From Nitrososphaerota archaeon (lineage in GTDB: Archaea > Thermoproteota > Nitrososphaeria > Nitrososphaerales > CADDZS01), in the NCBI GenBank assembly GCA_021325255.1, contig JAJPHP010000010.1, positions 1 through 24,752 of the forward strand: a DNA stretch of 24,752 nt, written 5' to 3'. Made by a program: the position numbers and the translations under genes. The notes under the pieces are model-generated. The model was not told where the DNA came from, searched no databases, and saw nothing but the letters and a program-made list of their open reading frames with translations. Shown here one piece after another: positions 6,532 through 14,469 of the stretch (its first letter is position 1; every line of letters begins with the position of its first letter).

Positions 6532-7797
6532 TTAGCACCTTTCCTCTACTACTTTACTCTCCCGTTGCTCCGTTGGCTGGCTATAATGGGCACCTTTCCA
6601 TTCTATCCCTCTGCCCCTTGACACTTTTATCGATGTCGTGACAATTGCCGAGATGAAAATCAGAATTCCGATGGGATAGAGGAGCGGAAGGGCGCTGACT
6701 CTGCCGACGACCCGCCTCAGTTCGGATGCAGCGATTACAAGAATAGAGGAAATGGCGAACAGGCTGGCTATGAGGCCAATCTCTAGGGCCGCCTCGCCGA
6801 GGATGGGTGCATTCACCCTGAGGAAAAGGAATGCGATACCCCCTCCTACAAAGAAGATTATCGGATATATTCCAGTGAAAAACAGGAGAAATGCGTTGAG
6901 TATCGAGACCAAGCCGTACGATCTAATCGAGCTTGATGTGACTCGCTCGAGCCCAGAGTAAATTTTCGAGAACTCTTCTTCCCAATCGGTTGCAAGGTAT
7001 CCGGAACCGTTCTCCACTCGGAGCCTGTATCCGGAAGACTTTGCCCTCTGAGCTATCGCCTGATCCTCGACTATAAGATGCCTCACTTCCTTGTGGCCTC
7101 CTATTGCCTCGTAAACCCTTTTCCTGACCAGTATGAAGGTTCCAAAGACGTAGGCTCGTTCACTTTTCTCGTTATTGACCTTGACCAGTGGATATAGTAC
7201 GTCGATTGCTCCTGACACTATCGGGAGCGTGGAGCTCGACCAAATGCTCTTCGAGTTGACTCTGGGCGATATGGAGAACATGTCGTAACCCTTTGAGTTG
7301 AAATACGCGACGGCATCTTCGATTGCTTCGTTCCTTTCAAAAACAGAATCCGCATCCATGTACAAGAGGAGATCTCCCTTTGCAAATTCGTTCCCGCGCC
7401 AGCATGCCCAGCTCTTCCCCACCCAATCTGATGGTTTTTCTCCCGCGTCCACTACTCTAATGCGCGGATCCTTCCTTGAAAAGTCAAGTGCGAGATCCCT
7501 CGTTCTGTCCTCAGAAGAGTCATCAACAACTATGATTTCGAGGTTTGAATAGGTCTGAGAAGTCACGGATTCTAGACTTCTCTTGATCATCTCCTCCTCG
7601 TTCTTTGCGGTAATAATGACAGAGACTGCAGGAGGTTTTCCGACCTGACCATTTCCCTTGATCGATTTCTTAATCGAGTCAGAAAATCTGGGTGCTTTCT
7701 TCAACGTATGCAGAAGATAGCCAAGAAATAGGAGTGAACCCAGCGAGGAGAGTACTGAGATAGCACTAAGTAAAATGACAATGTCGGAATCCAACAA
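6532..7797 (-). CDS. Membrane family 2 glycosyltransferase
   Basis: A 421-residue GT2 (GT-A fold) enzyme that would move a sugar from a nucleotide or lipid donor to a lipid or polymer at the inner face of the membrane. It has one N-terminal membrane helix (about 7-30), the start of the GT-A domain (VSVIITAKNEE, 58-68), the nucleotide-binding VVDDSSED (90-97), the metal-binding MDADS (147-151), an acceptor-side VEDQ (243-246) and three C-terminal membrane helices (about 298-325, 335-357, 370-390), then RGRGIEWKGAHYS. The layout resembles the HpnB/CrtQ-like membrane GT2 enzymes that act on isoprenoid or lipid acceptors. The start is the first of two consecutive TTG codons at 7797, with no ribosome site, so the transcript may be leaderless. 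It lies 79 nt downstream of the DUF354 gene on the same strand and is probably co-transcribed. Confidence 0.9.
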   Translation of the reverse strand: MLDSDIVILLSAISVLSSLGSLLFLGYLLHTLKKAPRFSDSIKKSIKGNGQVGKPPAVSVIITAKNEEEMIKRSLESVTSQTYSNLEIIVVDDSSEDRTRDLALDFSRKDPRIRVVDAGEKPSDWVGKSWACWRGNEFAKGDLLLYMDADSVFERNEAIEDAVAYFNSKGYDMFSISPRVNSKSIWSSSTLPIVSGAIDVLYPLVKVNNEKSERAYVFGTFILVRKRVYEAIGGHKEVRHLIVEDQAIAQRAKSSGYRLRVENGSGYLATDWEEEFSKIYSGLERVTSSSIRSYGLVSILNAFLLFFTGIYPIIFFVGGGIAFLFLRVNAPILGEAALEIGLIASLFAISSILVIAASELRRVVGRVSALPLLYPIGILIFISAIVTTSIKVSRGRGIEWKGAHYSQPTEQRESKVVEERC

Positions 7798-7876
7798 CTA
7801 GATGATATCCCTGTTCCCATGTTAACCTGAATATTAGCCGTCTCCGGGCTTCTCCCACCGAGTAGAGGCTTTCAGG

Positions 7877-8941
7877 TCAAGCTTTCTCCCGCAGCAGTAT
7901 ACGTCGAAATATGTACTTGACCGGATCTTCGAAGCCCCTAGTTTCTCTGCGAGCTCTCTCAAAGAAGGTTATCTTTTGTCTATCAATATCGTGTAACAGT
8001 TTTTGGGTCTTTGACAAGAGGTCTTGAGGACCATCCGCTTCAATTGATAGTTTCCTCGGAAAGTAGTAATTGTGAAAGACATCGAGCTTTGCAGATGGGA
8101 AGTACGACATGTTGGGGACACCGAGCAACGCCGCCTCCTGAGTCATAGTCGCCCCTCCCCCAACTAAGAGATCTGCATCTGACAATTCACTCGTCGCATC
8201 GACAGTAGAGGCCGGGACAGTGCACGTCTTACCGAACTCCCTTCTCGCCCAGGCCCTCTGTTCGTCGTACCTCGGGAGCAGGAGTATTGTAAAGTCGCCG
8301 CTTGACCTAATCACATCTACAAGTTTTGACAAGGTCTCCGAAATTCCCATGCCGCGCTTGAAGTAGGAGGCAAACCACTCATCCAATCTGATAATTACCT
8401 TCCCCGTGACGGATCTATTCCTTCTTTGCCCTAACATCTCTTTTGAACCTACCAGCCATGCCCATGGATCAAGGGCGCGATACCTGAAAACGCGGTCTGC
8501 CGGTACACCGTACTGTGACCATCTATCCTTCGCGATAACAAATGGTGTGAAGACGCCTGAGGAGAGAGGAACGGCCAGCCTCGATGGCGCGTTCGAGTGA
8601 GGAGAGTCACTCGCGACATAATGCTTGATTCCCAGACCGAAACTCACGCGCGCCGCTTCTGGAGAGAGGTAAGAGAGCGAGAGGTCGAAATCATTTTCTG
8701 AAACAAATTCTACTAGCTCTCTCTGCCTTTCGATGCTAGACTTGAGTTTCTCGACGAGCAGGCCGCCTCCGTGCCGCCCGATGGAGATGTGTTCCAACTT
8801 GATCTGCGTGAGAAACTTGTTTAGTTCGGAATAGTCTCTTGCTGTAACGATACACTTTGCCTTCGAAGGCGCCCTCCTGACCATTGCTTGAGTGAACAGC
8901 GCCTGCTTCGGCGTAAGCGCGTCTATCCAGAGTTTAACCAT
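7877..8941 (-). CDS. DUF354 family GT-B-like protein
   Basis: The family shows the GT-B double-Rossmann fold of UDP-sugar transferases and epimerases such as MurG and WecB, and is common next to archaeal glycan genes; its exact reaction is not established. Seen here: the family opening MVKLWIDALTPKQALF, a central IIRLDEWF strand, and the C-terminal DLLVGGGATMTQEAALLGVP segment that in GT-B proteins holds the nucleotide diphosphate. Length is about 354 residues, usual for the family. I place the start at ATG 8941, where the first beta strand begins and with GGAG about 12 nt upstream; an ATG at 8965 would add eight residues (MGEGDRKI). It has no membrane helix. It is followed after 79 nt by the GT2 gene, which suggests both build one surface or lipid glycan. 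Confidence 0.85.
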   Translation of the reverse strand: MVKLWIDALTPKQALFTQAMVRRAPSKAKCIVTARDYSELNKFLTQIKLEHISIGRHGGGLLVEKLKSSIERQRELVEFVSENDFDLSLSYLSPEAARVSFGLGIKHYVASDSPHSNAPSRLAVPLSSGVFTPFVIAKDRWSQYGVPADRVFRYRALDPWAWLVGSKEMLGQRRNRSVTGKVIIRLDEWFASYFKRGMGISETLSKLVDVIRSSGDFTILLLPRYDEQRAWARREFGKTCTVPASTVDATSELSDADLLVGGGATMTQEAALLGVPNMSYFPSAKLDVFHNYYFPRKLSIEADGPQDLLSKTQKLLHDIDRQKITFFERARRETRGFEDPVKYIFRRILLREKA

Positions 8942-9037
8942 GATTTTTCTGTCTCCTTCGCCCATTTTTCTTTCCGGAGAGAAAAAAGTGGAAGAATCGA
9001 AGAATAGCGTTGACCGGAGATTTTCACTTTGAATACG

Positions 9038-9047
9038 GCTATAAAAG
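9038..9047 (+). promoter_or_regulatory. TATA box of the START-domain gene
   Basis: GCTATAAAAG is the best TATA match in the window. It predicts a transcript start near 9068 and so a leader of about 130 nt before the ATG at 9199, unusually long among the leaders here. Within that leader GAGAGGG (9096-9102) can pair with CCCTCTC (9125-9131) across a 22-nt loop. Confidence 0.55.
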
Positions 9048-9198
9048 CGGTCTGCATGCCGATTTCAATTAGGAATCGATGACTTCAGGGTGTACGAGAG
9101 GGGGCGAGGCACCTGCTTGTTCCTCCCTCTCTTGGATAGAAGAGGCAAGAGAGTGGGTAAGAAAGAAGTATTAGGGAGTACGCAAGGAAGAAGAGAAC

Positions 9199-9693
9199 AT
9201 GCCGAAGATTGACCACTCCATCGAAATCAACGCCTCAAGGGACAGGCTGTGGGAGATAATCTCAGACGTAGACAACGAGTGTGTGTATTGGTGGGGAACA
9301 AAGGCGATCAAGAATATTTCGAAAGACGGCGAAGTGATCATCAGAGACATTACTCAAAACTTTGGTAACAGGAAGATACGGCAAAGAGTCATTCTTCATC
9401 CCAAGGATTCAGTTGAGATTCAATATGTCAAGGGGATCACAGAGGGCGTCAAGTTACTATCAATCGAGTCTGTAGGAGAAAACAAGCAGAACCTCCGTGC
9501 CTACTGGGATGTCACCTTCTCTGGAGTTTTGAAAGTCGCAACCCCGATTATAAAGTCGCACGTGGAAAAGGGGACTCTTGGCGCATTGCAGAGGATCAAG
9601 GAAGCCGCTGAAAAGAAAGGCGGAGGCGAGGACAATCGCATTGACTCTGCGACCTCGGCGACTAGCGCATCATTTTCTTCTTTAGCTGCTTGA
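9199..9693 (+). CDS. START/SRPBCC ligand-binding protein
   Basis: A 164-residue cytoplasmic protein of the SRPBCC (START/polyketide cyclase-like) superfamily, whose helix-grip fold encloses a hydrophobic pocket for lipids or other small apolar molecules. The first strand and helix (IDHSIEINASRDRLWEIISD, residues 4-23) are the characteristic 'i..s.eIna..e.vW..isD..' opening, followed by antiparallel strands and the long C-terminal helix (about 118-140) that closes the pocket. An Ala/Ser-rich tail of some 20 residues is extra. It starts at ATG 9199 with GGAAGAAGAG just upstream. A TATA box lies at 9038-9047 and a T-rich terminator follows the gene, so it is a single-gene transcript. The ligand cannot be told from the sequence. 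Confidence 0.85.
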   Translation: MPKIDHSIEINASRDRLWEIISDVDNECVYWWGTKAIKNISKDGEVIIRDITQNFGNRKIRQRVILHPKDSVEIQYVKGITEGVKLLSIESVGENKQNLRAYWDVTFSGVLKVATPIIKSHVEKGTLGALQRIKEAAEKKGGGEDNRIDSATSATSASFSSLAA

Positions 9694-9723
9694 GCAAATG
9701 GCTCCGATGTTCATGAGCTAGCA

Positions 9724-9757
9724 TTCCTCTTTTTTCTCATTTTGCTTCTATTTTCTA
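9724..9757 (+). terminator. T-rich terminator after the START-domain gene
   Basis: Three T-rich runs (CTTTTTTCT, ATTTTGCTTCTA, TTTTCTATTG) follow the stop at 9693 by 30-60 nt. This is a typical archaeal factor-independent termination region. Confidence 0.55.
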
Positions 9758-9850
9758 TTGCTAGAGTGAATGCAGTTCTTTGATTGACAAGTGAACGGTG
9801 AAGAGACAGTATTTCAAATCTGCTCGCCGTCTCCCGGAGTCCTGGCTTCA

Positions 9851-10242
9851 TCAAAGCACTGGAGAACTTTCAAAACTAAACTTGTTCTTCACACGACTTA
9901 TTCCAATTAGAACAAGTATGGGCGAGACGATACTAAGGAGAGGTATTACTAGAAGTATGGCAGCGACCTTGAAAAGGTCGTCACCATACCTTGACCCGTC
10001 CGCCACACGCATAGGATCACGCCTCCAATATAACCAATCAACGCCATGATACCACCGACTAGCAATAGTACAGAACCGACCAAAAGATAACCAAATCCTG
10101 CTGGGAGCTGTGCAGGACTTGTGGGAGGCTGAGAGGGGTTTATCGTTGAGATCATCGAAGTAAGAGCCGAAAGCTCGATTGCCAATCCCAGTAAGACATG
10201 TGGCAGTGCAATGATTGCTAGTAAGGTAAGTGTTGAGGGCAA
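9851..10242 (-). pseudogene. Frameshifted small polytopic membrane protein
   Basis: The open frame from TTG 10242 encodes two or three membrane helices and reads ...GGVILCVWR up to about base 10000, then ends early in a short unlike tail at the TAG at 9949-9951. The adjacent minus-strand frame continues the protein naturally from 9997: GSRYGDDLFKVAAILLV, then VIPLLSIVSPILVLIGISRV, stopping at the TGA at 9851-9853. Joining the frames needs one extra base at about 9998-9999 and gives a protein of about 130 residues with a WR-x-GSRYGDDLFKV junction, the common way such archaeal four-helix membrane proteins link helices. Either one base was lost recently or the base is missing from the sequence. 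It lies 35 nt after the zinc-ribbon membrane protein, probably in the same transcript. Function unknown. Confidence 0.65.
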
Positions 10243-10277
10243 TCCTAATTTTGGCTTGTCAGGGCAAGCGAGAGCTT

Positions 10278-10724
10278 TTAGGCAGAGCGAAGCTGAGTAA
10301 TCCCGAGAAGTTGGATCGCGCCTAACACGATAGATATTAGGGTAACTGTTAGAAAGACATTCGAGATGGTGGCGCTCGTTGTTGTCCTTCGCAACGGAAA
10401 TAATACAAAGTAACCGAAAGTAAGGGGAAAGCTCGCAATCACTGCTACGAGCAGCAAGATCGCGTATATCTTGAGCTTCGCGACCGCACGCCTATCTGCA
10501 TCTCCAAAGCTTGGTTGTGTAGCCGCGCCAACTGGAGGAACAAATGGTGGGGGAGACGGCATCGTAGATGGACTGGCTTGGACCAGTCTGTTTCCGCAGG
10601 CTGGGCAAAATACGGTATTTTCATCCACTTGTCTACCACACGAAGAACAGAAAGGCGTGATTTTTTTCTTACCTGAGTATTGAGGGGACAAAAGCCGATT
10701 CTCGCCTAGTGATTGGAAAACCAC
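10278..10724 (-). CDS. Zinc-ribbon membrane protein
   Basis: A 148-residue protein with an N-terminal zinc ribbon: Cys26 and Cys29 (FCSSCG) and Cys40 and Cys43 (FCPACG), expected to bind one zinc ion in the cytoplasm. A Pro/Ser-rich linker follows, then two membrane helices (about 86-108 and 120-143). This layout is common in archaea for small membrane proteins of unknown role. The GTG at 10724 gives the longest form; a TTG ten codons on would also keep the ribbon. It lies 91 nt downstream of the propeller gene and 35 nt upstream of the frameshifted membrane gene, all on the minus strand, so the three may be one operon. Confidence 0.7.
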   Translation of the reverse strand: MVFQSLGENRLLSPQYSGKKKITPFCSSCGRQVDENTVFCPACGNRLVQASPSTMPSPPPFVPPVGAATQPSFGDADRRAVAKLKIYAILLLVAVIASFPLTFGYFVLFPLRRTTTSATISNVFLTVTLISIVLGAIQLLGITQLRSA

Positions 10725-10815
10725 CCCTTAAAGCGAGATTTCCGAGTGGAGCTGGATTCGCTTTTCATCAGCTCGCATCTGCCGGAGTTAGCGACAGGAA
10801 GAGAGGGAGCTTGGC

Positions 10816-12453
10816 TCAAGGAGCGCGATCATGCCTGCGTCTTGCTTCCCAAGTAAATCCTCCAACCGTGGCGGCAACAAGTATTGCTACCGCAGCCACG
10901 ACATACAGCACGAATTGCTGAGGCATCCCAAAAACAGGCAGGTTCTCACTTACCTGCAAGGATACGATGTCGCAAACCCTCGGGCTGGTAGGGTCTGTTG
11001 TACATACGGTCAAGGAATAGTTGCCCGGCGCAATATCTTCGCCCCTTGAGATGCTGATCTGCGTGGAGTTGGGGCTCAACGCCTTGAATGAGAGCGTGAG
11101 ATTTGACTGGGTGTTCCCATTGAAACTCATCGATCCGCTGACCGAGGAGGATAGGTTGAACGAGCCGACAGAGGAGTTGATCACCAGCAGGGCGGGGCTC
11201 TGCGCTAGGACCAAGTCGTGCGTCGAAACCGGAAGGTTTCTCGAGAACGAAGCTGATTGGTTGCTGATTTCCCCGATCTTGTTCCCGCTGAATTCGGTGA
11301 ACCACACAGACCCAGTTGAGTTGTCAAGAACAAATCTAAGCGGACCTGAAATTTGAGTGGGGATGTCGTACTCGTGGAGTTGCATGGTCGCAGGATCAAA
11401 CCGGGCAATCCTATTTCCATAGTGCTCGTTGAACCATACATCGCCCGAGGAAGGCGACATCTCCATCCAATAAGGTAGGGAAACAGTTGTATCAATTGAT
11501 CCAGTCCGAAACGAGAACAAGGAAGTCGCGTACTCCGTTATGCCGCCGGTCGTCTCATTTATGAATCCAAAAAGGCTGGACGCGTGATTTGCAAACCATA
11601 TTACGTTACTTGAACTGTCAAAAGCCAGCCCGACAGGTTCCGCGCCTTCTGGGAGTTGCCAAGAGTGAATGAACTGGTTGGTGGAGGGACTGTACTCTAC
11701 AATTCTTCCAGAGAATGATTCAGAAACAAGAATGTCTCCCCCGCTACCAAACGCGATTCCTGATGGACCATTGTTTTGAATGATGCCGGGCGTTCCGTTC
11801 TCCGGAAGTGACACCGAAGTTACAAGCGTGGCGCTTCCTTTGCTCGGGGTAATCTGAAAAGCTCCTATCTGATCGGTGTAAGTGGATGTAAACCAGATCT
11901 CATTGCTTTGAGGCTCGTAGAGCAGGCCGAAGGGATCTTCTTCCGGAGACCCTGTTGAGAAGTTTGCAAACTCTCCGGTGGTCGGGGTGAATCTCCAGAG
12001 TAGGGGCTGTGCTGCGTCGTTGAACCAGAGGTTCCCGTTACTGTCAAAGATCAGGAACCAGATCATCGCAAGGTGTGGGGTCGTGGGTATGTGGAAGTTG
12101 AGAAAAGTACCATTAGCTGGAATGTACTTAGTGATTGAATCGGTGTTGGCGTTTGCAAACCAGATATTGCCTTCTGGTCCGACCGCTATCCCCACAGGGT
12201 ATGAGTTGTTCTGCGGAATTGCAACTTCCTTCACCGCTGCGTTCAGAGTCGTACTATTCTCTCCAGACAATAGAGACAAAGTGGCCTGAGGGCGGGGATT
12301 TTGAGCTCCTCCCCCCCTTCTAGGGGCGGTAAAAGCTGAAAGAGAGCTAGACGATACGAATGGGATAGCCAACAAAATAATGAATAATGCTATCAGAAGT
12401 GCAATTGCGATTGCGCTCGTCCTTGGAATTCTGCGACCAATGGAAACAGACAA
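10816..12453 (-). CDS. Membrane-tethered Vgb/NHL-type seven-bladed propeller
   Basis: A 545-residue protein with an N-terminal signal-anchor helix (about 13-35), a propeller of seven similar blades and a C-terminal membrane helix (about 512-535) ending in RRRHDRAP. The blades repeat the pattern 'p.gia.d..gniWFt....n.I..f.p.tg...': examples are GPEGNIWFANANTDSITKY, SNGNLWFNDA, NEIWFTSTYTDQIGAF, SSGDVWFNEHYGNRIARF and GSVWFTEFSGNKIGEI. This is the virginiamycin B lyase (Vgb)/streptogramin lyase-like group, but most archaeal members are not antibiotic lyases and I do not claim that activity. After the propeller comes an Ig-like segment rich in N-x-S/T sequons. The start is TTG 12453. A TATA-like element at 12541-12549 is well placed. 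A role in surface binding or sensing is inferred. Confidence 0.85.
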   Translation of the reverse strand: MSVSIGRRIPRTSAIAIALLIALFIILLAIPFVSSSSLSAFTAPRRGGGAQNPRPQATLSLLSGENSTTLNAAVKEVAIPQNNSYPVGIAVGPEGNIWFANANTDSITKYIPANGTFLNFHIPTTPHLAMIWFLIFDSNGNLWFNDAAQPLLWRFTPTTGEFANFSTGSPEEDPFGLLYEPQSNEIWFTSTYTDQIGAFQITPSKGSATLVTSVSLPENGTPGIIQNNGPSGIAFGSGGDILVSESFSGRIVEYSPSTNQFIHSWQLPEGAEPVGLAFDSSSNVIWFANHASSLFGFINETTGGITEYATSLFSFRTGSIDTTVSLPYWMEMSPSSGDVWFNEHYGNRIARFDPATMQLHEYDIPTQISGPLRFVLDNSTGSVWFTEFSGNKIGEISNQSASFSRNLPVSTHDLVLAQSPALLVINSSVGSFNLSSSVSGSMSFNGNTQSNLTLSFKALSPNSTQISISRGEDIAPGNYSLTVCTTDPTSPRVCDIVSLQVSENLPVFGMPQQFVLYVVAAVAILVAATVGGFTWEARRRHDRAP

Positions 12454-12540
12454 TCTATCTTCGCGCGCCTTCTATCACCGCTGGCTCCCCGGTTCGCCCC
12501 AGAGAGATGCGAGACTCGGTTGAACTTGGGCAAAGTTCTG

Positions 12541-12550
12541 AAATATACAC
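12541..12550 (-). promoter_or_regulatory. TATA-like box of the propeller gene
   Basis: On the minus strand GTGTATATTT lies about 90 nt before the TTG at 12453, giving a leader of about 60 nt. The intergenic stretch 12454-12737 (284 nt) otherwise holds the 14-bp palindrome at 12609-12622 and no gene that I can support. Confidence 0.4.
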
Positions 12551-12608
12551 GTTGAGTCATTGCAAAGCGCTCTGCTTAGCGTGCGCGGAAAGAAAAGCGG
12601 AAACCAAA

Positions 12609-12622
12609 TCAGGGTACCCTGA
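12609..12622. repeat. Perfect 14-bp palindrome
   Basis: TCAGGGTACCCTGA is identical to its reverse complement. It lies about 60 nt upstream of the TATA-like element of the propeller gene and downstream of a winged-helix regulator gene, so it could be an operator. One or two palindromes of this length are expected by chance in a window of this size. Confidence 0.35.
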
Positions 12623-12737
12623 AATAGGGGCGCGGCGCCTGCCCATGCCTCTTGCTCTCACAAAGGAGTGTATGGGAAGTGATGGGAGCCCGAACGAAAG
12701 GCACGCGATTCCTTTTTCGGTTTCCACTTTCGTTCTC

Positions 12738-13139
12738 TTATACGCCGGTTAGCTGGCTAAGCAGATCCAGCCCCTTGGCATTCACGCGGTACAGGGTCTT
12801 GTTGCCTTCGTTGGTCTCATCCATCACTCCCATGGAAAGGAGTTTGTTCATGTGGTGCCAAAAAGTATCATACCCCAGCCTTGCTTTTACCATAATCCAG
12901 TGCTGAGGATTCGGAGTCCTGCATGCGTCCAAAATCGCTACGACAATTGCACTCTGAGATCTGACGGATCTTCTTGGGCGGTTTTGTCTATGGGTAAACA
13001 GGAAAACCAAGCTATCGTCTTTCAGAGAGTCACCGGAGTGAAATGGCTTTGAAGGTGTACCTGTCAGTACTCCGGCTCCTTGTGGAATATCCAAGACCAC
13101 AAATTGCTGCGTTGGGCTGTGGTTTGCATCAGGCTGCAT
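12738..13139 (-). CDS. Winged-helix regulator, HTH_45-like
   Basis: A 133-residue protein. Residues 1-55 are polar and probably flexible. Residues about 57-131 form a winged helix: RSQSAIVVAILDACR as helix 1, HWIMVKARLGYDTFWHHMNK as helix 2 plus the recognition helix, then MGVMDETNEGNKTLYRVNAK as the wing and LDLLSQLTG as the closing helix. The order and the 'Y.v...G..ll..l' ending match the HTH_45 style of archaeal regulators that are numerous in thaumarchaea. The start is ATG 13139. No effector domain is present. The propeller gene lies downstream on the same strand after 284 nt, with a palindrome between them, which makes it a possible target. Confidence 0.75.
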   Translation of the reverse strand: MQPDANHSPTQQFVVLDIPQGAGVLTGTPSKPFHSGDSLKDDSLVFLFTHRQNRPRRSVRSQSAIVVAILDACRTPNPQHWIMVKARLGYDTFWHHMNKLLSMGVMDETNEGNKTLYRVNAKGLDLLSQLTGV

Positions 13140-13411
13140 GCAATTTTCTGGAACATTATTCTAGAAGACTCTGGTTTAATCATACATTTTTGGAAGGGGT
13201 GTACTAATTTTTTCTTCGGCTGTCCTAATCGAATTACTTAGCGGTCGAAGTCTGGAGCTCAATTCGATCCGAGTTCATCATAACGAAAATGGTTGATGAT
13301 CATGCAATGGCCAATGCACGAGCGCAGGGCATCTTAAGGCCGCTAGAGTGATTTACTGCCACTAGGAATTGGAGTTGATCGTATCGACTTCTGGAAAAGA
13401 GTACGAAGATA
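13140..13411. other. Intergenic stretch
   Basis: No well-supported gene. A 20-codon frame with ATG at 13289 and TGA at 13349-13351 is present, preceded by no clear ribosome site. Nothing else stands out. Confidence 0.3.
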
Positions 13412-13825
13412 CTACCGTGCACTCTCTTCTAACCCTGATTCTCTTTCCACGATACTCCTGTACTGCGAGTGCAATCCTCTCAAGATGTATAACATTGCGA
13501 ACGAGACGAAACCAAGCCCGACAGTAACGGTCAGAAGATCCAGGAATTGCAAGCGATTGAGAAAATCAGACGCCTCCACGATGATACAACTGTGTTTTTC
13601 GATATAGGATTGATCGAAGAGATCTCCGTTCATAATTTCCTGTCCAACGCCGCTGGAAATCATGCGGAGGAACAGTTGTGCCAAGATCAATCTTTGATTT
13701 AGGAGCAGTAAACTGCTTCTCACTGGTAGAGCAAGCTGGTAGTACTTTCGCTGAAGCCAACTATGCCGCCTTACGCGGTAGAGCCTGAAGGAAGCCACGC
13801 TATTTGATTGTATACTATTGAACAA
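13412..13825 (-). CDS. Possible single-pass membrane protein
   Basis: An open frame of 137 codons from TTG 13825. The first 80 residues are basic and irregular, but residues about 92-115 (LDLLTVTVGLGFVSFAMLYI) make a clear membrane helix followed by a charged tail (HSQYRSIVERESGLEESAR), which is why I keep it. No family is recognised and no good ribosome site or TATA box is seen. An inverted repeat at 13827-13842 abuts the start. It may be a short real protein starting internally, a decayed gene, or chance. Confidence 0.35.
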   Translation of the reverse strand: MFNSIQSNSVASFRLYRVRRHSWLQRKYYQLALPVRSSLLLLNQRLILAQLFLRMISSGVGQEIMNGDLFDQSYIEKHSCIIVEASDFLNRLQFLDLLTVTVGLGFVSFAMLYILRGLHSQYRSIVERESGLEESAR

Positions 13826-13826
13826 G

Positions 13827-13842
13827 CTGTTCTAGAGAACAG
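13827..13842. repeat. 7-bp inverted repeat abutting a start codon
   Basis: CTGTTCT-AG-AGAACAG has perfect 7-bp arms with a 2-nt centre and ends 1 nt from the TTG at 13825. It shares the GTTCT/AGAAC core with the dyad at 751-767 but in the opposite arrangement. Possible operator; a chance origin is not excluded. Confidence 0.3.
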
Positions 13843-13953
13843 AACAAAAACCAAAGAGCGTTCTGGGCCTCGACAGCGACTTTCAGCTACTGCGCCCAGA
13901 TCGCTTATGTCAAAATTATCAAATGACTTTGATTGACATACCGAAGATGGTTT

Positions 13954-14250
13954 TTAGGTGGACATCTTTTCCTGCCTGTTCGAGCGCTTGCTGGCCGTCT
14001 TCAACTCCTTCAGCATGACCGGCCCGATGACCGTGCAATTTATCGAAGGAACTAGGTAGCCGAAGGCCTCAGGATCCCTCATAGTTTGAAGAAAATCGTT
14101 CGCCTTTGATTCCGCTTCAGCGCTGTTCGCTGCAAAGAAAGTCCGAATGTGCATGTCCTCCTCAGGATTTCGAACGTAAAACAGGTTGTAAGCAATTCTC
14201 TGCTGCCTGATTGTCTCAGGGGTTACCTCGATCTGGTCGACAGTTGACAT
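13954..14250 (-). CDS. Small soluble hypothetical protein
   Basis: A 98-residue cytoplasmic protein that I do not recognise. It has a mixed alpha/beta pattern: TPETIRQQRIAYNLFYVRN (a helix then a strand), MHIRTFFAANSAEAESKAND (a strand then a helix), a strand with NCTVIGPVM and a basic tail (KTASKRSNRQEK). The strand-helix-strand pattern with 'A.s..EA...a..f' resembles small ferredoxin-like or dsRBD-sized domains in which a sequence is read as 'y.v.a.s.eeA...a', but this is only a resemblance. I prefer the ATG at 14250 because the folded sequence starts there; an ATG at 14289 would add 13 residues. No membrane helix or signal is seen. Confidence 0.55.
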   Translation of the reverse strand: MSTVDQIEVTPETIRQQRIAYNLFYVRNPEEDMHIRTFFAANSAEAESKANDFLQTMRDPEAFGYLVPSINCTVIGPVMLKELKTASKRSNRQEKMST

Positions 14251-14440
14251 TCGCTGTTCAAAACCCAACAAATGAGAAGGAAATAACATTTGCCTTTACC
14301 TCTGCCGCTTCCAGCAGAAAGACCCCGCGAATCTCTTCCTTAGCATGTTTGGTTTCCGTGCAAGTCGTTAGGAGTCGACTAGCCAAACATTGAGAAATTG
14401 AACAGTGAATACAGGAAAAAGGGGTGGTTCAGGATCGCAC

Positions 14441-14450
14441 GGTTTATTAA
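14441..14450 (+). promoter_or_regulatory. TATA box for the 43-residue protein
   Basis: GGTTTATTAA is centred about 24 nt before the TTG at 14470, the distance expected when the transcript begins at the start codon itself. It supports a leaderless small gene. Confidence 0.5.
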
Positions 14451-14469
14451 GATCGTGAGTTGAACCATT

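Noticed and set aside
9880..9917. 9-bp inverted repeat ACTTGTTCT/AGAACAAGT with 20-nt spacer
   Set aside because: It lies inside the rejoined coding part of the frameshifted membrane gene, so it is more simply explained as coding sequence than as a terminator.
10816..12453. Streptogramin (virginiamycin B) lyase resistance gene
   Set aside because: Only the propeller pattern is shared; membrane tethers at both ends and the archaeal context argue against a resistance role.
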